In this document: piece after piece, positions 55,616 through 64,000 of the stretch
How positions within the stretch are numbered: the stretch's first letter is position 1
How the letters are laid out: every line of letters starts with the position of its first letter
Assembly (NCBI RefSeq): GCF_900113735.1
Contig: NZ_FOQM01000004.1
Coordinates: 62,001-126,000, forward strand
Direction of reading: 5' to 3'
Length of the DNA: 64,000 bases
DNA from: Bradyrhizobium sp. Gha
GTDB lineage: Bacteria; Pseudomonadota; Alphaproteobacteria; Rhizobiales; Xanthobacteraceae
Program-made: the position numbers and the translations under genes
Notes under the pieces: model-generated
Seen by the model: the letters and a program-made list of their open reading frames with translations, nothing else
Told to the model about the DNA's origin: nothing
Databases searched by the model: none

Positions 55616-58384
55616 TTACTCCGCCGCGTCCCGCATCTCCGCACGTTCGGCGCGCGCCGCGCAGAACTTGAATTCCGGGATCTTGCCGAACGGGTCGAGC
55701 GCCGGGTTGGTCAGCAGGTTCGCCGCCGCCTCCGCGTAGCAGAACGGCATGAACACCATGTTCTCCGGCACGTCGCGGTCGGAGCGGACCTTGACCTCGA
55801 CGGCGCCGCGGCGGGTCTCCAGGCGAATGAAATCACCGGGCACGAGCTGCTTCTTGCGCATGTCCTTCGGCGACATGAACGCAACGGCTTCCGGCTCGAT
55901 CTGGTCGAGCACCTGCGCGCGGCGGGTCATCGAGCCGGTGTGCCAGTGCTCCAGCACGCGGCCGGTCGAGAGAACCATCGGATATTCGGCATCAGGCAGC
56001 TCGTCCGGCGGAATGACCTTGGCCGGCACGATCTTGCCGCGGCCGCTTTCCGTCGGGAAGCCGGTGGTGAAGATGATCTCGTTGCCGGGCTTGTTCGGAT
56101 CATCGGCCGGATAGGTGACGGCGCCTTCGCGCACCAGCCGCTCCCAGCTGATGTTCTTCAGCGACGGCATCAGCTCGGCCATCTCGGTGTAGACCTCGCC
56201 GGGGCCGGAGTAATTCCACGGCAGGCCCATGCGCTTGCCGATCTCCTGGATGATCCAGAGATCCTGCCGCGCATCGCCGGGGGGCTTGATCACCTGGCGT
56301 GCGAGCTGCACGCGGCGATCGGTGTTGGTGAAGGAGCCGTCCTTTTCCGCGAACGCCGAGGCCGGCAGGATCACGTCGGCATGGAACGCGGTCTCGGTGA
56401 CGAAGAGATCCTGAACCACGAGATGATCGAGCTTGGCGAGCGCGCCGCGCGCATGCTGCAAATCGGGATCGGACATCGCAGGATTCTCGCCCTCGACATA
56501 CATGCCCTTGATCTCGCCGGCATGGATCGCGTTCATGATCTCGACGACGGTCAGGCCGCGCACGGGATCGAGCTCCTGGCCCCACAGCTTCTCGAAGGCG
56601 CCGCGCATGTCGTCGCGGCCGACCGGCTGGTAGTCCGGCAGGAACATCGGGATCAGGCCGGCATCCGAAGCGCCCTGCACGTTGTTCTGGCCGCGCAGCG
56701 GATGTAGGCCCGTGCCGGGTCGGCCAACCTGGCCGGTGATCAGCGCCAGCGCGATCAGGCAGCGCGCATTATCGGTGCCGTGGACGTGCTGGCTGATGCC
56801 CATGCCCCAGAAGATGATCGAGGATTTTGCGCGGGCATAGGTCCGCGCCACCTCGCGCAGCGTTTGCGCCGGGATGCCGCAGATCGCCTGCATCTTCTCA
56901 GGCGTGAACTCCTTGATCTTCTCCTTGAGGTCCTCGAACCCCTCGGTGTAGCCGGCGATGTATTGATCGTCGGTGAGGCCTTCCGTGATGATCGTGTTGA
57001 TCATCGCGTTCAGCATGGCGACGTCGGAGCCGGGCTTGAACTGCAGATGCTTGGTGGCATGACGCGACAACGTCTGCCGGCGAGGATCCATCACGAACAG
57101 CTTGGCGCCGTTCTGCTTGACCGCGTTCTTGATGAAGGTCGCAGCGACCGGATGGTTCACTGTCGGGTTGGCGCCGATCACCCAGATCACTTCCGCGTCC
57201 ATCGCCGCCGAGAATGGTGCCGACACCGCGCCGGAGCTCAGGCCCTCGAACAGCGCCGCCACCGACGAGGCGTGGCACAGGCGGGTGCAATGATCGACAT
57301 TGTTCGACCCAAAACCGGTGCGCACCAGCTTCTGGAACAGATAGGCCTCTTCGTTCGAGCCCTTGGCCGAGCCGAAGCCCGCCAGCGCCCTCACGCCCTT
57401 CTCGTCGCGGATCTTGACGAGGCCCTTCGCGGCGAGGTCGAGCGCCTCGTCCCAGCTTGCTTCACGGAAATGCGTGAAGGGATTGGCGGGATCGACCTGG
57501 TCGTTGGCGTCCTTCTTCGCATTCGGCAGCCGCACCAGCGGCTTGGTCAGGCGATGCGGATGATGGATGTAGTCGAAGCCGAAACGACCCTTGACGCAGA
57601 GGCGGTTGTGATTGGCGGGGCCGTCGCGGCCCGCGGCATAGATCACCTTATCGTCCTTGACCTCATAGGTCACCTGGCAGCCGACGCCGCAGAACGGGCA
57701 GAGTGAATCGACCTTCCTGTCGGCATAGGTGACGCGGGTCTGCGCCTCGTCCAGCATCACGGCCGGCATCAGCGCGCCGGTCGGGCAGGCCTGCACGCAC
57801 TCGCCGCAGGCGACGCACGTGGACTCGCCCATGGGATCGTCGAAATCGAACACGATCTTGGCGCCGTGGTTACGGTAGGCCATGCCGATGACGTCGTTGA
57901 CCTGGACCTCGCGGCAGGCGCGCACGCAGAGGCCGCACTGGATGCAGGCATCGAGATTGACCCGCATCGCCGGATGGCTGGCGTCGGTCTCCCAGCGCTC
58001 GGCCGCGGGAAAGCGGCTCTCGGTGACCCCTGTGGCTTCAGCCCAATGCCAGAACTTCGAATCCGGATCGTGGCTGGTCTCGCGCGCCGGCTGGTCGGCG
58101 ACCAGCAGCTCCATCACCATCTTCTGCGCGGCCGTCGCGCGCGCGGATTCGGTCTTTACCTTCATGCCGACCGATGGTGTGCGCTTGCACGATGCCGCCA
58201 GCACGCGCTCGCCCTCGATCTCGACCATGCAGGCGCGGCAATTGCCGTCGGGGCGATAGTCGGGCGCAGGCGAATAGCAGAGATGCGGGATGTCGCGGCC
58301 CTGGCGTTTGGCGACCTGCCAGATCGTCTCGCCGGCATTGGCCTCGACCTGCTTGCCGTCGAGCTCGAACGTGATCTTCGTCAT
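55616..58384 (-). CDS. fdsA: NAD-dependent formate dehydrogenase, alpha subunit
   Basis: A 922-residue molybdenum enzyme. Residues 36, 49, 52 and 66 give a 2Fe-2S site. Two ferredoxin-like 4Fe-4S clusters use C147/150/153/157 and C190/193/196/200, and the cofactor-proximal cluster uses C229/232/236/263. The molybdenum ligand is most likely Cys370, with His371 next to it, in VDHCTRLCHASS, the non-selenium form found in Rhodobacter FdsA. It oxidises formate to CO2 in the cytoplasm, passing electrons to FdsB and NAD+. The start overlaps the end of the FdsB gene by four bases (ATGA). fdhD and fdsD are not seen next to it. Confidence 0.95.
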   Translation of the reverse strand: MTKITFELDGKQVEANAGETIWQVAKRQGRDIPHLCYSPAPDYRPDGNCRACMVEIEGERVLAASCKRTPSVGMKVKTESARATAAQKMVMELLVADQPARETSHDPDSKFWHWAEATGVTESRFPAAERWETDASHPAMRVNLDACIQCGLCVRACREVQVNDVIGMAYRNHGAKIVFDFDDPMGESTCVACGECVQACPTGALMPAVMLDEAQTRVTYADRKVDSLCPFCGVGCQVTYEVKDDKVIYAAGRDGPANHNRLCVKGRFGFDYIHHPHRLTKPLVRLPNAKKDANDQVDPANPFTHFREASWDEALDLAAKGLVKIRDEKGVRALAGFGSAKGSNEEAYLFQKLVRTGFGSNNVDHCTRLCHASSVAALFEGLSSGAVSAPFSAAMDAEVIWVIGANPTVNHPVAATFIKNAVKQNGAKLFVMDPRRQTLSRHATKHLQFKPGSDVAMLNAMINTIITEGLTDDQYIAGYTEGFEDLKEKIKEFTPEKMQAICGIPAQTLREVARTYARAKSSIIFWGMGISQHVHGTDNARCLIALALITGQVGRPGTGLHPLRGQNNVQGASDAGLIPMFLPDYQPVGRDDMRGAFEKLWGQELDPVRGLTVVEIMNAIHAGEIKGMYVEGENPAMSDPDLQHARGALAKLDHLVVQDLFVTETAFHADVILPASAFAEKDGSFTNTDRRVQLARQVIKPPGDARQDLWIIQEIGKRMGLPWNYSGPGEVYTEMAELMPSLKNISWERLVREGAVTYPADDPNKPGNEIIFTTGFPTESGRGKIVPAKVIPPDELPDAEYPMVLSTGRVLEHWHTGSMTRRAQVLDQIEPEAVAFMSPKDMRKKQLVPGDFIRLETRRGAVEVKVRSDRDVPENMVFMPFCYAEAAANLLTNPALDPFGKIPEFKFCAARAERAEMRDAAE

Positions 58385-60090
58385 TCGGCCGCTTCCTTGA
58401 ACTCGTCAGGGAAATATTTGATCACGGAGGACAGCGGATTCGAGGCCGCCTGTCCGAGGCCGCAGATCGAGGCATCGCGCATCGCCTGGCTCAATTCTTC
58501 CAGCAATGCGCGGTTCCAGACCGGCTTTTGCATCAGCTGCGCCGCCTTCTGGGTTCCGACCCGGCACGGCGTGCACTGACCGCAGCTCTCGTCCTCGAAG
58601 AACTTCATCAGGTTGAGCGCGGCTGCGCGCACGCTGTCTTTTTGCGACAGGATCACGATCGCGGCCGAACCGATGAAGCACCCGTATTTCTCCAGCGTGC
58701 CGAAATCGAGCGGGATGTCGTCCATCGTTGCGGGCAGGATGCCGCCGGAGGCGCCGCCCGGCAGGTACGCATAGAACTGATGGCCGTCCGCCATGCCGCC
58801 GCAATATTCGTCGATCAGCTCGCGCACGGTGATGCCCGCCGGCGCGAGCTTCATCCCGGGTTTTTTAACGCGGCCGGAGACCGAGAAGCTGCGCAGGCCA
58901 TGTCGCTCATGACGGCCGTTGCCCTTCCACCAGTCGGCACCCTTCTCGACGATGTCGCGTACCCACCACAACGTTTCGATGTTGTTGATCAGCGTCGGCA
59001 GGCCGAACAGGCCGACCTGGAACGGATAAGGCGGCTTGTGCCGGGGCAGGCCGCGCTTGCCCTCGATGCTTTCGAGCAGCGAGGACTCTTCTCCGCAGAT
59101 ATAGGCACCTGCGCCGCGCCGCATGTGCAGCGTCGGGCCGCCTGCGGGAAGTTTTGCGATCTCGCGGGTCAGGATCTCGCGGGAGGCCGGATATTCATCG
59201 CGAATGTAGATGTAGACGTCGGAGGCCTGCACCACATGCGCACCGATCAGCATGCCCTCGATGAAGCGATGCGGATCGCTCTCCAGGTAAACACGATCCT
59301 TGAACGTACCGGGCTCGCCCTCGTCGCCATTGATCGCCATCAATCGCGGACCAGGCTCGCCGAGCACTGCGCGCCATTTGCGCCCGGTCGGGAAGCCGGC
59401 GCCGCCGAGGCCGCGCAGCGAGGCGTCGTCGAGCGCCTTCAAGAGATCGTCCTTCGACATCTCACCGGAGCGCACGCGATTGAGCAGCTTGTAGCCGCCG
59501 CCCGCAACATAGGCATCGTAGTCGACATACTTTGGCAGTTGCGCGTGGGTGTCGCCGGCCTGCGCCGCAGCCATCACGTCGGCAACGGTGGCATGGTCTA
59601 CGAAATTGTGCCCGACTTCGGCAGCAGGCGCGGTATCGCAGCGACCGACGCAGGGGGCGCGCACGACGCGGATGCTGGGACCCGAGGCTCGTTGCAAATC
59701 CTCGAGCAGCTTTTCGCCGCCGAGCATGGCGCAGGTCAGCGAATCGCAGACACGGATCGTCAGCGGCGCGACGTCGGGCTCGCCCTCCTTCACCACATCG
59801 AAATGCGCGTAGAAGGTCGCGGTCTCGAACACTTCGGCGAAGGCAAGCTTCATCTCGTCTGCGAGCGCGGCAAGATGCGCAGCCGATATCTGGTGATACG
59901 TATCCTGGATCAGGTGCAGATATTCGATCAGGAGATCGCGCCGCCGCGGGCGATCGCCGAGCAATTGCTCGATCTCATGCAAAGCGGTCGGATCGACCTG
60001 CCTGCCCTTGGGCGTAGCCTTGGCGCGCCGGCGCCCCTCGCCCGGATGCTCGAAGTCCCTGACCTTGTGAACGTCGTCGTTGCTGCTCAT
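58381..60090 (-). CDS. fdsB: Fused FdsG-FdsB subunit of formate dehydrogenase
   Basis: A 569-residue protein joining two subunits usually encoded separately. Residues ~35-180 are NuoE/FdsG-like, with 2Fe-2S cysteines at about 115, 120, 147 and 151 (VCDSLTC and APCVGRCD). Residues ~200-565 are NuoF/FdsB-like, with the FMN motif GLGGAGFPTGRKW, the NADH-site segment EESSLLESIEGKRGL, and a 4Fe-4S site in DESCGQCTPCRVGTQ. It passes electrons from FdsA through FMN to NAD+. The N-terminal 30 residues are charged and variable. It is the first gene of the fds pair. An inverted repeat at 60235-60251 lies about 150 bp before its start. Confidence 0.93.
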   Translation of the reverse strand: MSSNDDVHKVRDFEHPGEGRRRAKATPKGRQVDPTALHEIEQLLGDRPRRRDLLIEYLHLIQDTYHQISAAHLAALADEMKLAFAEVFETATFYAHFDVVKEGEPDVAPLTIRVCDSLTCAMLGGEKLLEDLQRASGPSIRVVRAPCVGRCDTAPAAEVGHNFVDHATVADVMAAAQAGDTHAQLPKYVDYDAYVAGGGYKLLNRVRSGEMSKDDLLKALDDASLRGLGGAGFPTGRKWRAVLGEPGPRLMAINGDEGEPGTFKDRVYLESDPHRFIEGMLIGAHVVQASDVYIYIRDEYPASREILTREIAKLPAGGPTLHMRRGAGAYICGEESSLLESIEGKRGLPRHKPPYPFQVGLFGLPTLINNIETLWWVRDIVEKGADWWKGNGRHERHGLRSFSVSGRVKKPGMKLAPAGITVRELIDEYCGGMADGHQFYAYLPGGASGGILPATMDDIPLDFGTLEKYGCFIGSAAIVILSQKDSVRAAALNLMKFFEDESCGQCTPCRVGTQKAAQLMQKPVWNRALLEELSQAMRDASICGLGQAASNPLSSVIKYFPDEFKEAAE

Positions 60091-60234
60091 GAAAACGTCG
60101 CGTTCTCCTCAAAAGCGCAATGATCTCGGAGCGAGATAACCCATCGCGATCCGCCCTTACCTCCACGCCTGACAATCGGGAACCGCATTGCCCGCCGCGC
60201 AGTTCAGGCCTCATTCCAGGCCAACTCTAGCGCC

Positions 60235-60251
60235 TGGCATACCAGATGCCA
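60235..60251 (-). promoter_or_regulatory. Inverted repeat / possible sigma-54-like promoter before fdsB
   Basis: TGGCAT-ACCAG-ATGCCA is a perfect 6-bp inverted repeat. Read on the minus strand, TGGCAT-N5-ATGCC keeps the GG and GC pair at the 10-base spacing of a -24/-12 promoter, with three mismatches to the consensus. The palindrome may equally be a regulator site. It lies about 145 bases before the fdsB start. Confidence 0.3.
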
Positions 60252-60338
60252 AGCGAATTTAGAGCGTCTCTGTAATCATTTAGGGGGCGGGCAGCCGCCC
60301 TGCCACGCCCCCCCGAAGCGAGTTGATCGCGAACCTCG

Positions 60339-60623
60339 TCAGGTCTTGTCCATGCAGTCCTGGATGTAGAACCAGCGGTCATCGCCGGCCAGTCCCTTGG
60401 CCTTCACCTCGGCGCGGCACGCCTTCAGCTTCGGTTTGTTGGCGGCCCATTTGGCCTTCATGTCCTTCAGCTTCTGCATGGTGAGCTTGATCTTGCCCGG
60501 CGGCTTCGCGGTGGTCGTCGCGGCAGGTGCCGGATTAGCCGGCGTGGTTGCCGTCTGTGCGGATGCGGTGTGAAGGCCTGCGGCCAGCAGCGCGGCGGCA
60601 AGGCAGATACGAGTACCAAGCAT
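60339..60623 (-). CDS. Small periplasmic PsiF-like protein
   Basis: A 94-residue protein with a signal peptide (MLGTRICLAAALLAAGLHTA, cleavage after ASA at about residue 22). An Ala/Thr/Pro-rich linker to residue 45 is followed by a Lys-rich core, KLKDMKAKWAANKPKLKACR, then AEVKAKGLAGDDRWFYIQDC. The two cysteines and the K-GL-GD-R-x-F pattern resemble the PsiF repeat of phosphate-starvation proteins of unknown role. It lies between the antiporter and the formate dehydrogenase genes on the same strand, but a functional link is unproven. Confidence 0.65.
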   Translation of the reverse strand: MLGTRICLAAALLAAGLHTASAQTATTPANPAPAATTTAKPPGKIKLTMQKLKDMKAKWAANKPKLKACRAEVKAKGLAGDDRWFYIQDCMDKT

Positions 60624-60706
60624 CGGAATCCCCTAGTCCCATGATCGATTTGGAAGTCAGGTGTCGCGGGATGCCGAACAGTCCGGCATCCTGCAACGAT
60701 TTGGCT

Positions 60707-62359
60707 TCAGAATATCTGCCAGGCGCTCTGGAGCGTCTTGTACACACCCCAAATCAGCGGAACGCCGACGAAGAGCCAGAACAGCGCAGCCTTGCCATCC
60801 AGGCCGCCAGTGCCGATCCCGAACGAGCCGGTCTGGACCGGACCCGCGCCGGCCTTTGACGCCTGCAACTTCGCGACCTCCGCCTCGCTCATATACCACT
60901 TCGAGTGAACCGGCTTGATCAGGTAGTTGCAGATGATACCCGCGATCAGCATCGCGCAGAGAATGTACATGGTCGTGTTGTACAGCTGATCACGCGGTAC
61001 GCCCGCCGCGAGCTGAAACTCGCGGATGTAGTTGACCACGACGGGGCCGATGATCCCCGCGGTGGACCATGCCGTCAGCAGCCGTCCATGGATGGCGCCG
61101 ACGAACTGGGTCCCGAACATGTCGGCGAGATAGGCCGGCACGGTCGCAAAGCCGCCGCCATACATCGACAGGATGATGCCGAAGCCGAGCACGAAGAGCA
61201 GCTTCGAGCCCATCGCTGCGAAGGTCGGCGCCAGCGCGTAGAGCAGGATGCCGAGAATGAAGAACGTATAATACGTATTCTTGCGGCCGATATAGTCGGA
61301 CAGCGACGCCCAGGCAAAACGGCCGCCGATGTTGAACAGCGAGAGCAGACCGGCGAAGCCCGCCGCAATGCCGGCGATAACGGTCTTCTGATCGGCCGAG
61401 AGCTGACTGAAGGTGAGCTCGGGATGTCCGATCAGCTTGCCGGCGAAGATTTCCTGCAGCATCGGCGAGGCCATGCCGATGACGCCGATACCGGCCGACA
61501 CGTTCAAGCACAGCACCCACCAGATCAGCCAGAACTGCGGCGTCTTGTGCGCGTTGTCCAGGTGGACATGATGCTCGGTGATCATCGATTTCTTTTCGCT
61601 CGGCGGCGTCCAACCCTCAGGCTTCCAGCCAGCTGGCGTCACGCGATAGGCGAAGGCACCGATAGTCATGAAGATGAAATAGACGATACCCATGACGACA
61701 AAGGTCTGCCACACACCGACGTCGCTCGACGACTTGAAGTAGTTGATCAGCAGATTGGCGAATGGCGCGCCGATCATCGCACCACCGCCAAAGCCCATGA
61801 TGGCCATGCCGGTCGCCATGCCGCGCCGATCGGGGAACCACTTGATCAGCGTCGAAACCGGCGAGATGTAGCCGAGGCCGAGCCCGACGCCGCCGATGAC
61901 GCCAGCCCCGAGCCACATGATCCAGAGTTGATGGACGTAGATGCCGAGCGCGCCGATCAGGAGGCCGCCGCCCCAGCAAAGCGCGGCAACGAAGCCGGCC
62001 TTACGCGGACCGGCCCGCTCAAGCCAACCGCCCCAGATCGCGGCCGAGACGCCAAGCAGGACAAAGAACAGGGTGAACATCCACCCGAGGCTTGCGACTT
62101 TCCAGTCGCAGGTCGTGGTGAAGAGCTCTGACCACAGCGACATATCCGGGCAGGCCTTGGGCGCGGTCAATCCGATCGCGCGCGACAACGGCAACCAGAA
62201 CACGGAGAAGCCATAGGCCATGCCGATGCAGAGATGGATGCACAGCGCCGCTGGCGGCACCAGCCAGCGATTGAAGCCTGCGGTCGCGATGGTTCGCTCG
62301 CGATCGAGAAAACCTGCGCCAGCGCCCGAAATTCTTCCAGCGCTCTCGATAGTCGTCAT
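60707..62359 (-). CDS. oxlT: Oxalate/formate antiporter (MFS)
   Basis: A 550-residue MFS protein from ATG 62359 (GGGGAGGAG upstream). About 12 to 14 membrane helices are predicted. Motifs of the OxlT-like family include IHLCIGMAYGFSVFWLPLSR, LGYISPVSTLIKWFPDRRG and LLTAWSTAGIIGPVVVNYIR. It is longer than the 418-residue Oxalobacter protein owing to an insertion near residue 240 and an extended C-terminus with one more helix. It should exchange external oxalate for internal formate, or a related pair. Proximity to fds links it to formate disposal. The frame to 62470 adds residues without resemblance. Confidence 0.85.
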   Translation of the reverse strand: MTTIESAGRISGAGAGFLDRERTIATAGFNRWLVPPAALCIHLCIGMAYGFSVFWLPLSRAIGLTAPKACPDMSLWSELFTTTCDWKVASLGWMFTLFFVLLGVSAAIWGGWLERAGPRKAGFVAALCWGGGLLIGALGIYVHQLWIMWLGAGVIGGVGLGLGYISPVSTLIKWFPDRRGMATGMAIMGFGGGAMIGAPFANLLINYFKSSSDVGVWQTFVVMGIVYFIFMTIGAFAYRVTPAGWKPEGWTPPSEKKSMITEHHVHLDNAHKTPQFWLIWWVLCLNVSAGIGVIGMASPMLQEIFAGKLIGHPELTFSQLSADQKTVIAGIAAGFAGLLSLFNIGGRFAWASLSDYIGRKNTYYTFFILGILLYALAPTFAAMGSKLLFVLGFGIILSMYGGGFATVPAYLADMFGTQFVGAIHGRLLTAWSTAGIIGPVVVNYIREFQLAAGVPRDQLYNTTMYILCAMLIAGIICNYLIKPVHSKWYMSEAEVAKLQASKAGAGPVQTGSFGIGTGGLDGKAALFWLFVGVPLIWGVYKTLQSAWQIF

Positions 62360-62679
62360 GCACTCCTCCCCTGCAGTTGCCCTTCTGAGCAAACCTGCCG
62401 CTACGATCCTGTTCCTCAGCCCGTTGCGGCTCAGCCGTTGTCCCTGCTGCTCCGCACAATCACCCGACACGCGCCAGGATCGTCACGCGCATCTGAAAAG
62501 TTAACCCCTCGACGGGGGCTCTATGCCCGATACGATATGCAGGCTTGCGTGCGTGGCCCGCTGCTCCGCACATCGCGGAAAAGACTGGGACCTCCGCGCC
62601 CGCGCGGACAAAGTCAATTGGGGCAGAAGCTGTGATCGATGTCGATAGATAAAAGGTCGGTATCGGCGCAGTGACGCGC
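62360..62679. other. Promoter region of the antiporter gene
   Basis: About 320 bases between the end of the TusA gene and the start of the antiporter gene, which should hold the latter's promoter. A CCCC-TCGAC-GGGG hairpin lies at about 62507-62519. No gene or clear promoter box is recognised. Confidence 0.35.
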
Positions 62680-62943
62680 CTAAGAACGCAGCGCAGCATT
62701 GGCGCTTTCTATCGAACCATTCGTCTTTTCTATCAAGAACACGATGCGCGCCTCGTTGCGCTCGGTGATCTCCACCGTGTCGCCCGTCTCGCGGACCAGG
62801 TTCGGAATGTCAATCACCGACAACGGATCCGTGCAGTGGACTTCAAGCTGATCGCCCGGCTGCAATGGTTTCAGCGCCTTGCGTGTCTTCAAGGCTGGGA
62901 GCGGGCATTTCAGCCCGGTGAGATCGAGCGTCGTTCTGGTCAT
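62680..62943 (-). CDS. TusA-family sulfurtransferase
   Basis: An 87-residue protein starting MTRTTLDLTGLKCPLPALKT, in which LxCPxP carries the persulfide-bearing cysteine (Cys13). The two-layer alpha/beta TusA fold fits the rest (GDQLEVHCTDPLSVIDIPNL). TusA proteins relay sulfur to tRNA thiolation, molybdenum cofactor or other targets. Here it lies 45 bp after moeA, close to a molybdenum-dependent formate dehydrogenase, so sulfur delivery for molybdenum enzymes is a reasonable guess. A second cysteine sits in the middle of the protein. Confidence 0.88.
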   Translation of the reverse strand: MTRTTLDLTGLKCPLPALKTRKALKPLQPGDQLEVHCTDPLSVIDIPNLVRETGDTVEITERNEARIVFLIEKTNGSIESANAALRS

Positions 62944-62988
62944 GGGCGCAACATGGCGGGAGGGATCAAGGGCGTCAACGCAACGGTC

Positions 62989-64000
62989 TCAGATGAGAGC
63001 TGCATAGGACAGAAAACCTACGCTCTCGCCCGGCTCCACGCGCGCGATGTCCTCCCCCAGCTCGATCAGGCCGTCGGTCTCCACCAACGACGACAGGAGG
63101 CCGGCGCCTTCGCGCGGAAACTTGACGGCTTCGAGCGTACCATCTTGTCCACGCCGCAAGGAGGCACGCACATATTCGCGGCGGCCGAGCTTTTTCTTGT
63201 ACGTGAACGCCGCGCGCAGGGGCATCGGCACCAGCGGCTCCGGCAGACTGCCGGCGAGCGCGAGCACCGTTGGCCGCACCACGTGGACGAAGGTGACAAA
63301 ACTCGCGACGGGATTGCCGGGCAGCCCGATCAACGGCGTGCCATTGATGATGCCCATCGCCACGGGCCGGCCCGGCTTGATCGCCATCCGCCACAGCACC
63401 AGCGAACCGACGCTTTCGACCGCAGCCTTGACGTGATCCTCCTCGCCGGTCGAGACACCGCCGGTGGTGAGGATGAGATCATGGTCCCCCGCGACCTGCT
63501 TCAATCCGTTCGCCAGCGAGGTGCGTTCATCGCGCAGAATGCCAAGATCAGAGACCTCGCAGCCTAGACGGCGCAGCATCGCCATCAGCATGAAACGGTT
63601 GGAATCGAACAGCTGCGACGCCGCACGCGACTGGCCCGGCGAGGCCAGCTCATCGCCCGTGGAGAACACCGCCACGCGAATACGCCTGACGACATCGAGC
63701 CTGACAAGGCCGAATGCCGCCGCAAGCGCGACATGCTGCGGCCGCAGCCGCTGGCCGGCGCGGAGCGCGACGTGGCCAAGGGGAATGTCCTCCCCCGCCG
63801 GGCGGACATTGGCGCCGGGCTTCAGCCCGGACGGCAGCACGATCTTGCCTGCTGCATCGATTCGGACGTCCTCCTGCATGAAGACCGTCCCGGCCCCCGG
63901 CGGCATCGGCGCGCCGGTGAAAATGCGCGCGGTGTGACCAGGCTTGATCGGCGCTTGTGCAGAGCCGCCGGCCTGGATACGCCCGTCAACCGGGAATGCC
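62989..64000 (-). CDS. moeA: Molybdopterin molybdenumtransferase MoeA (partial)
   Basis: The 3' two-thirds or more of a MoeA gene; its start lies beyond the right edge. Visible are the RIFTGAPMPPGAGTVFMQED segment, VAVFSTGDELASPG, LTTGGVSTGEEDHVKAAVES, GRPVAMG, LIGLPGNPVASFVTF and a C-terminal domain IV region. MoeA inserts molybdate into adenylylated molybdopterin, completing the cofactor needed by FdsA. It is followed by tusA on the same strand. The frame is open to position 64000. Confidence 0.92.
   Translation of the reverse strand, partial: AFPVDGRIQAGGSAQAPIKPGHTARIFTGAPMPPGAGTVFMQEDVRIDAAGKIVLPSGLKPGANVRPAGEDIPLGHVALRAGQRLRPQHVALAAAFGLVRLDVVRRIRVAVFSTGDELASPGQSRAASQLFDSNRFMLMAMLRRLGCEVSDLGILRDERTSLANGLKQVAGDHDLILTTGGVSTGEEDHVKAAVESVGSLVLWRMAIKPGRPVAMGIINGTPLIGLPGNPVASFVTFVHVVRPTVLALAGSLPEPLVPMPLRAAFTYKKKLGRREYVRASLRRGQDGTLEAVKFPREGAGLLSSLVETDGLIELGEDIARVEPGESVGFLSYAALI

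Overview
The window looks like chromosome of a Bradyrhizobium-type alphaproteobacterium. This is inferred from the high G+C, coding-dense sequence, aromatic-acid genes (pobA, pcaHG), an NAD-linked formate dehydrogenase beside an oxalate/formate antiporter, tricarballylate genes, and an intergenic palindromic element of a style common in that genus. No rRNA, tRNA, insertion sequence, prophage or CRISPR array was recognised.

Region 1 (1-27 kb) is a surface-glycan and type I secretion district. On the minus strand, from 12643 down to 234, lie in one direction an HlyB-like exporter, an HlyD-like adaptor, a Sel1-repeat protein, a giant three-part glycan protein (WbsX/GH99-like, GT4 and GT2), a small protein with the same YPDV repeats, a pyruvyltransferase-family protein and a small GT2 enzyme. 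The plus strand carries a divergent GT4, two large overlapping GT2 proteins and a methyltransferase (14.1-21.1 kb). A 510-residue glycine-rich RTX protein (21983-23515, minus) is the obvious candidate cargo of the exporter. It ends at a strong bidirectional terminator, and three tandem ~85-bp hairpin repeats with a compensatory base-pair change lie just upstream of it. A polyprenyl-phosphate sugar transferase (24.1-25.5 kb) and a small ParA-type ATPase follow. The first ~2.4 kb are visibly richer in A+T than the rest.

Region 2 (26-40 kb) is looser, with small uncharacterised genes, an EAL-domain phosphodiesterase, a VanZ-like protein, a CHRD protein, galE, a GrlR-like protein, a FecR-like/CHASE2 adenylate cyclase pair, pobA with a divergent AraC-type regulator broken by a one-base frameshift, and an SPW membrane protein. 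Two small proteins (21489-21869 and 30462-30698) are paralogues of an unnamed family.

Region 3 (40-55 kb) has a NYN-domain protein, pcaHG with a divergent LysR regulator, pncB, a diguanylate cyclase, a TetR regulator with two identical operator-like palindromes and a divergent 88-residue protein, a fused LplT-PlsC-acyl-ACP synthetase, a lipase-like hydrolase, tcuAB with a divergent GntR regulator and a FadR-type palindrome, and a YbaK deacylase.

Region 4 (55-64 kb) is a formate/oxalate and molybdenum-cofactor neighbourhood, all on the minus strand: fdsA, a fused FdsG-FdsB protein, a PsiF-like periplasmic protein, an oxalate/formate antiporter, TusA, and moeA running off the window end.
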